Shown here: positions 6,653-10,149 of the stretch, in pieces | Layout: each line of letters opens with the position of its first letter | How positions within the stretch are numbered: position 1 is the first letter of the stretch | DNA from: Cellulomonas sp. | GTDB lineage: Bacteria > Actinomycetota > Actinomycetes > Actinomycetales > Cellulomonadaceae | Assembly: GCA_031178805.1 (NCBI GenBank) | Contig: JAPSIJ010000060.1 | Location: 1 to 10,149 of the forward strand | DNA: 10,149 bases | Direction: 5' to 3' | Position numbers and translations under genes: made by a program | Notes under the pieces: generated by a model | What the model saw: the letters and a program-made list of their open reading frames with translations, nothing else | The model's database searches: none | What the model was told of the DNA's origin: nothing

Positions 6653-8932
6653 TCACGCCGTGAACGCGTGCGTGCCCCCGACCACCTCGTGCACCCGCCC
6701 GTCGGGCAGCACCACGTCCGCCGGCACGCCGTCCGGCAGCGTGACGTCGAGCGCGAAGCCGTCGGCGTCCTGCCGCCAGGCCACCTCGATCCGCCCCGCG
6801 CGCGAGTCGTACGCCGCCCGGACGTGGTCGATCCCGGGGCCGGGGACGGGCTGGACCCGGACGCGGCGGTACCCCGGCTCGGCGGGGCGGATGCCGGCCA
6901 CCACCTGGTAGATCCAGTCGGCGACGGCGCCGAGCGCGTAGTGGTTGAACGACGTCATCTCGCCGGGGTTGACCGACCCGTCGGGCAGCATCGAGTCCCA
7001 CCGCTCCCACACCGTGGTGGCGCCCATGGTCACCGGGTACAGCCAGGACGGGCACTCGCGCTCCAGCAGCAGCCGGTACGCCTCGGCGACGTGGCCGGTC
7101 TCGGACAGCGCCCAGGTGATGAACGGCGTGCCCGCGAACCCGGTGGTGACGCGGTAGCCGCTGTCCCGGACGATCTCCGCCAGCCGGTCGGCGGCGACGG
7201 CGCGGTCGGCGTCGTCCAGCAGCCCGAAGGCGATCGCCAGGGCGTACACCGTGGCGCAGTCGGAGCGGATCCGGCCGCCGTCGACGTAGTGCTCGCCGAA
7301 GGCCGCCCGGGTGCGGTCCGCGAGCGCCGACCACCGCGCCGCGTCGTCGGCCCGGCCGAGCACCCCGGCGGCCTCCGCGGCGAACGAGGCGCTGCGGTGC
7401 AGGCAGGCGGTCGCGACGACGCCCTGGTCGGCCTTGGCGTTCCACGGCTCGTGCGGCGAGGCGTCGGGGTCGAGCCAGTCGCCGAACTGGAAGCCCTGGT
7501 CCCACAGCCCGGTCGGGGAGAGCTCGGCCTCGACGGACTCCAGGTGCAGCACCATCCCGGGGTAGTGCGCCGCGAGCCGGTCGGCGTCGCCGTACGCGCG
7601 CCACAGGGCCTCGGGCACCCACACGGCGGCGTCGCCCCACACCGCGGTGGCGTTGGTGCCGAACTCCCCCTCGGCCGCCGACAGGTCGCCGTGCTTGAGC
7701 ACGTCGGGCACGACGTGCGGCACGGTGCCGTGCGGCGAGTGCCGCACCTCCTCGGCGACGTCGAGCAGCCACTTGTGCAGGAAGTCCGCGGTGTCGAACT
7801 GGAACGAGGCCGAGGCCGCGTACGCGGCGATGTCGCCGGTCCAGCCGAGGCGCTCGTCGCGCTGCGGGCAGTCGGTGGGGACGTCCAGGAAGTTGCCCTT
7901 CTGGCCCCAGACCGAGTTGTGCACGAGCTGGTCGACCAGCGGCTCGGAGCAGGTGAACGCGCTGGTGCGGCGCATCGCCGAGTGCACCACCACGGCCTCC
8001 AGGGCCTGCGGGTCCAGCTCGCCCGGCCACCCGGTGACCTCGGCGTACCGGAAGCCGTGGAACGTCAGCGTCGGCTCGAAGACGTCCGGGCCGCCGGACA
8101 GCACGAACGTGTCGGTCTGCGCGGCCGACCGCAGCGGGCGGGTGCCGAGCTCGCCGTCCTCCAGCACCTCGGCGTGCCGGACGACCACCTCCGTGCCCGC
8201 CGGGCCCTGCACGGTGACCCGCAGCCAGCCGACGAGGTTCTGCCCGAAGTCGACGAGCGTCCGGCCGGACGGCGACGTCCAGATCTCCTGCGGCCGGAGC
8301 ACCTCGTGCCGGACGACCGGCGGGCCGACCTGGGCGACGAGCGTGCCGCGGTCGAGGTCGGTCTCCCGGACCGGCAGCGCCGGGCCCCCGTCGGCGAGCC
8401 GGGCGTCGATCCGCTGGCCGCCGTACAGGCTGTTCGCGGTGGTCGCGGACGCCCGGGCGGTCCAGGCCGCCGAGGTGGGGACCGTCTGCGTGCTGCCGTC
8501 GGCCCAGGTCACCTCCAGCACCGCGAGCAGCGCGAGCTCGGTGCCGTAGTTCGCGTGCGCCCCCGCGAAGCCGAGGTCGCCCCGGTACCAGCCGTTGCCG
8601 AGCAGCGCCTCGACCGTGACCTCCTCCGGGCCGCCCGCCACGAGGTCGGTGACGTCCGTGCCCTGCACCTGCAGCCGCCACTCGTAGGAGGTCCAGCCGG
8701 GGCTGAGCACGGCGTCGTCCACCGGGCGGCCGTTGACCCGCGCCTCGTAGACGCCGTGGGCGGTCGCCACCAGGCGCGCCGACCGGACGTCGGCCGGGTC
8801 GTGGTCCAGCGGCACGGTCGTGGCGAGCAGGACCGCCGTCCCGCGGTCGGCGTCGGCGGTGATCGGCCGGGCGGCGTCGAGCGCGGCCACGAGCGGGTCG
8901 GACGAGGTGGTGGTGCTGAGGTCGCGAGGCAC
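6653..8932 (-). CDS. GH78 alpha-L-rhamnosidase-type glycoside hydrolase
   Basis: Predicted inverting hydrolase releasing terminal alpha-L-rhamnose from rhamnosides; 759 residues. Domains in order: N-terminal beta-sandwich (about 50-215, with the RLVATAHGVYEARVNG segment), concanavalin-like beta domain (about 215-320, LVDFGQNLVGW), (alpha/alpha)6 catalytic domain (about 322-665), and a C-terminal beta-sandwich. The signature DCPQRDERLGWTGD (354-367) supplies the acidic residues including Glu360, the likely general acid. Glu643 in TTVWERWD is the likely general base. Many GH78 proteins have a further N-terminal domain and 850-1000 residues; this one starts without it. No signal peptide is present, so it should be cytoplasmic. 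GTG 8932 was chosen because AAGGAG lies 5 nt upstream. The upstream ATG at 9067 would run through the promoter and operator. A divergent LacI-type regulator gene adjoins it. Substrate could be a plant or microbial rhamnoside; I cannot tell which. Confidence 0.93.
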   Translation of the reverse strand: MPRDLSTTTSSDPLVAALDAARPITADADRGTAVLLATTVPLDHDPADVRSARLVATAHGVYEARVNGRPVDDAVLSPGWTSYEWRLQVQGTDVTDLVAGGPEEVTVEALLGNGWYRGDLGFAGAHANYGTELALLAVLEVTWADGSTQTVPTSAAWTARASATTANSLYGGQRIDARLADGGPALPVRETDLDRGTLVAQVGPPVVRHEVLRPQEIWTSPSGRTLVDFGQNLVGWLRVTVQGPAGTEVVVRHAEVLEDGELGTRPLRSAAQTDTFVLSGGPDVFEPTLTFHGFRYAEVTGWPGELDPQALEAVVVHSAMRRTSAFTCSEPLVDQLVHNSVWGQKGNFLDVPTDCPQRDERLGWTGDIAAYAASASFQFDTADFLHKWLLDVAEEVRHSPHGTVPHVVPDVLKHGDLSAAEGEFGTNATAVWGDAAVWVPEALWRAYGDADRLAAHYPGMVLHLESVEAELSPTGLWDQGFQFGDWLDPDASPHEPWNAKADQGVVATACLHRSASFAAEAAGVLGRADDAARWSALADRTRAAFGEHYVDGGRIRSDCATVYALAIAFGLLDDADRAVAADRLAEIVRDSGYRVTTGFAGTPFITWALSETGHVAEAYRLLLERECPSWLYPVTMGATTVWERWDSMLPDGSVNPGEMTSFNHYALGAVADWIYQVVAGIRPAEPGYRRVRVQPVPGPGIDHVRAAYDSRAGRIEVAWRQDADGFALDVTLPDGVPADVVLPDGRVHEVVGGTHAFTA

Positions 8933-8937
8933 GGGTT

Positions 8938-8943
8938 CTCCTT
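8938..8943 (-). promoter_or_regulatory. Ribosome binding site of the rhamnosidase gene
   Basis: AAGGAG on the minus strand, 5 nt before the GTG at 8932. It fixes the start and excludes the longer reading frame that continues to 9067. Confidence 0.82.
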
Positions 8944-8970
8944 CGAACGGTGCGGTGGCCGGCGGCGACG

Positions 8971-8986
8971 CGCCCCGCGAGGGGCG
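8971..8986 (-). other. Hairpin in the 5' leader of the rhamnosidase mRNA
   Basis: Perfect 6-bp inverted repeat CGCCCC and GGGGCG around a 4-nt loop. It lies between the predicted start of transcription (about 8991) and the ribosome site, which begins 27 nt further on. It parallels the hairpin in the leader of the transporter operon. In such GC-rich DNA a 6-bp stem can occur by chance. Confidence 0.4.
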
Positions 8987-8997
8987 GCGGCACGGCC

Positions 8998-9026
8998 ACG
9001 CTACCCGCTGCTGAATCGGTTCACAA
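8998..9026 (-). promoter_or_regulatory. Predicted promoter of the rhamnosidase gene
   Basis: On the minus strand TTGTGA (9021-9026) and TAGCGT (8998-9003) are separated by 17 nt, the ideal spacing. The -35 matches TTGACA at four of six positions, and the -10 fits TANNNT. Transcription would start near 8991, giving a leader of roughly 58 nt. The LacI-type operator at 9012-9023 covers part of the -35 and the spacer, so a bound repressor would exclude polymerase. Confidence 0.62.
9012..9023. promoter_or_regulatory. LacI-family operator in the divergent rhamnosidase/regulator region
   Basis: TGAATCGGTTCA is a 12-bp palindrome of form TGAA-N-CG-N-TTCA, with one mismatched pair, the standard LacI-family half-site arrangement with central CG. 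It lies between the -35 and -10 of the rhamnosidase promoter and beside the candidate promoter of the divergent regulator. The adjacent regulator is the obvious candidate to bind it. Its sequence differs from the operator of the transporter operon. Confidence 0.72.
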
Positions 9027-9046
9027 CGGTGGGGCGCGGTTATGCT
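9020..9046 (+). promoter_or_regulatory. Candidate promoter of the divergent LacI-family regulator
   Basis: TTCACA (9020-9025, five of six to TTGACA) and TATGCT (9041-9046, fits TANNNT) on the plus strand. The 15-nt spacing is shorter than ideal, so the -35 call is uncertain. Its -35 shares bases with the opposing rhamnosidase -35 and overlaps the operator, which would let one bound repressor block both directions. Confidence 0.4.
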
Positions 9047-9105
9047 GCGACCGGGTCCGACGCGCACGGGCGAGAGCCGCCCGGCGGCGGCGCCGGCCCC
9101 GCGTC

Positions 9106-9110
9106 AGGAG
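9106..9110 (+). promoter_or_regulatory. Ribosome binding site of the divergent regulator gene
   Basis: AGGAG, 5 nt before the GTG at 9116. It selects that start out of a reading frame that is open far upstream. Confidence 0.78.
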
Positions 9111-9115
9111 CGCCC

Positions 9116-10144
9116 GTGCCGAGGACCACCACCCCGCGCCGCAGCTCGATCGGGGACGTGGCACGGCTCGCGGGCGTGTCCGTCGGCACGGTGTCCAACG
9201 TGTTGAATCGACCCGACCGCGTCGCGGAGGCCACCCGGGACCGGGTGCTGGACGCGATCGCCCGGCTGTCGTTCGTGCCGAACGCCTCGGCCCGGCAGCT
9301 GCGCGCGGGGACGCTCACCACGGTGGGCGCGATCGTGCTGGACATCCGCAACCCGTTCTTCACCGAGGCGGCCCGCGGCGTGGAGGACCGGCTCGCGCTG
9401 GCCGACCACACGCTGATGCTGGCGAGCTCGGACGACGACCCGGAGCGGGAGGCGCGCTACCTGCGGCTGTTCGAGGAGCACGGCGTCTCCGGCCTGCTCG
9501 TCGTCCCCACCGGCGACGACCTCGGCCCGCTGCTGCAGCTCGCGGCGCGCGGGGTGCACACCGTGCTGCTCGACATGCCGTCCCCGACCGACGCCCTGTC
9601 CTCCGTGGCGGTGGACGACGTGGCGGGCGGCCGGATGGCCGGCGAGCACCTGCTCGGCCTGGGCCACCGGCGGATCACGATGCTGAACGGGCCGCACACC
9701 ATCCGGCAGTGCCGGGACCGGCTCGCGGGCCTGCAGCGTGCGGTCGAGCGGCACGGGCTGGACCCGGACGAGGTGGTGCGGGAGGTGCGGATCCCGACGC
9801 TGGACGCCGGGGGCGCGGCGGCCGCGTTCGCGCCGCTGCTGGCGGAGGACCCGGCTCCCCGGGCGGTGTTCTGCGTCAACGACCTCGCGGCGATCGGGGT
9901 GCAGCGCGAGATCCGCCGGCGCCGCCCGGAGCTGCTGGGCCGCACCGCGATCGTCGGCTACGACGACATCGAGATCGCCGCGGAGCTGGCCACGCCGCTC
10001 ACCTCGGTGCGGCAGCCGGCGCACGACGTCGGCTACCGGGCCGCCGACCTGCTGCTGTCCCGGGACGCCGACGGGAACCCCGCGCGCGGCCACGTGGTGT
10101 TCCAGCCGGAGCTGGTCGTGCGGTCGAGCAGCGTGCCGGCCTGA
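9116..10144 (+). CDS. LacI-family transcriptional regulator, likely repressor of the rhamnosidase gene
   Basis: A complete 342-residue LacI/GalR-type regulator. The helix-turn-helix is at about residues 12-58 (IGDVARLAGVSVGTVSNVL), and the hinge helix NASARQLRAGT contains Leu63. The effector core starts near 68 and includes DIRNPFFTEAARGVED (76-91), GLGHRRITMLNG (181-192), CVNDLAAIGV (253-262) and VGYDDIEIA (280-288), all typical of sugar-responsive members. The GTG at 9116 has AGGAG 5 nt upstream and puts the DNA-binding domain at the usual place. The frame stays open far upstream on the plus strand, but that part is the antisense of the rhamnosidase gene. It is transcribed divergently from the rhamnosidase gene across a 183-bp region containing a LacI-type operator, so repression of that gene and of itself is likely. 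Its recognition helix (SVGTVSN) differs from that of the other regulator here (STATVSR), consistent with different operators. Effector unknown; rhamnose or a rhamnoside is plausible. Confidence 0.95.
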   Translation: MPRTTTPRRSSIGDVARLAGVSVGTVSNVLNRPDRVAEATRDRVLDAIARLSFVPNASARQLRAGTLTTVGAIVLDIRNPFFTEAARGVEDRLALADHTLMLASSDDDPEREARYLRLFEEHGVSGLLVVPTGDDLGPLLQLAARGVHTVLLDMPSPTDALSSVAVDDVAGGRMAGEHLLGLGHRRITMLNGPHTIRQCRDRLAGLQRAVERHGLDPDEVVREVRIPTLDAGGAAAAFAPLLAEDPAPRAVFCVNDLAAIGVQREIRRRRPELLGRTAIVGYDDIEIAAELATPLTSVRQPAHDVGYRAADLLLSRDADGNPARGHVVFQPELVVRSSSVPA

Positions 10145-10149
10145 CGGGC

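Noticed and set aside
6636..8999. Second long minus-strand frame overlapping the rhamnosidase gene
   Set aside because: It is a shifted-frame shadow, extremely Arg/Gly/Pro-rich, with no motifs. The GH78 frame explains the region.
8933..9067. Extended N-terminus of the rhamnosidase from 9067
   Set aside because: It would include the predicted promoter and operator. The GTG at 8932 has a strong ribosome site.
6668..9115. Plus-strand frame opposite the rhamnosidase, in frame with the LacI-family gene, which could suggest a giant fusion protein
   Set aside because: Its composition is low-complexity antisense, while the opposite strand carries a full GH78 signature. A strong ribosome site and GTG at 9106-9118 give the regulator a normal start.
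1..10149. A defence system, mobile element, CRISPR array, RNA gene or otherwise undescribed multi-gene system
   Set aside because: All stretches above 200 bp are explained by recognisable sugar-uptake, regulatory, glycosidase, synthetase or phosphatase genes. I found no direct-repeat arrays, integrase or transposase motifs, or tRNA-like folds on either strand.

Overview
The window is a chromosomal stretch of a very high-G+C (by eye above 70%) actinobacterium. Third codon positions are almost all G or C, GTG starts are frequent, two genes look leaderless, and the seryl-tRNA synthetase is of the actinobacterial type. The gene content (LacI regulators, carbohydrate ABC uptake without a local ATPase, GH78) would suit a plant-polymer degrader such as Cellulomonas or a relative. 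The genus is inference. I see no mobile element, RNA gene, CRISPR array or phage gene.

Layout. Positions 1-4384, all minus strand, hold a sugar-uptake locus. In transcription order these are a LacI-family regulator (4384-3362), a lipoprotein sugar-binding protein (3259-1865), a MalF/AglF-type permease (1765-776) and a MalG/AglG-type permease (779 to beyond the window's left edge). A near-perfect LacI-type operator lies just upstream of the binding-protein gene. A 5'-leader hairpin follows it, and a strong hairpin separates the binding-protein gene from the permeases. Positions 4513-6626, minus strand, hold serS and a Cof-type HAD phosphatase that overlaps its end by four bases. Positions 6653-10144 hold a second sugar module: a minus-strand GH78 alpha-L-rhamnosidase-type enzyme and a divergent plus-strand LacI-family regulator. 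Their 183-bp shared control region carries a second, different LacI-type operator placed between the -35 and -10 of the rhamnosidase promoter.

How it works together (inference). The first regulator probably represses the binding protein and permeases until an oligosaccharide, most likely an alpha-glucoside, is present. The ATPase would come from a shared MsiK-like protein encoded elsewhere. The second regulator probably represses the rhamnosidase and itself from one site. The rhamnosidase has no signal peptide, so it should act in the cytoplasm on imported rhamnosides, yet no dedicated importer is in the window. serS lies 26 bp behind the rhamnosidase on the same strand, but a TAGGCT -10 element set for leaderless initiation at its GTG offers it an independent promoter.

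No gene here looks like an undescribed system. The more interesting points are regulatory: the three LacI-type sites of differing sequence, the two apparent leaderless starts, the intercistronic hairpin, and the sugar-responsive gene placed directly in front of an essential synthetase gene.
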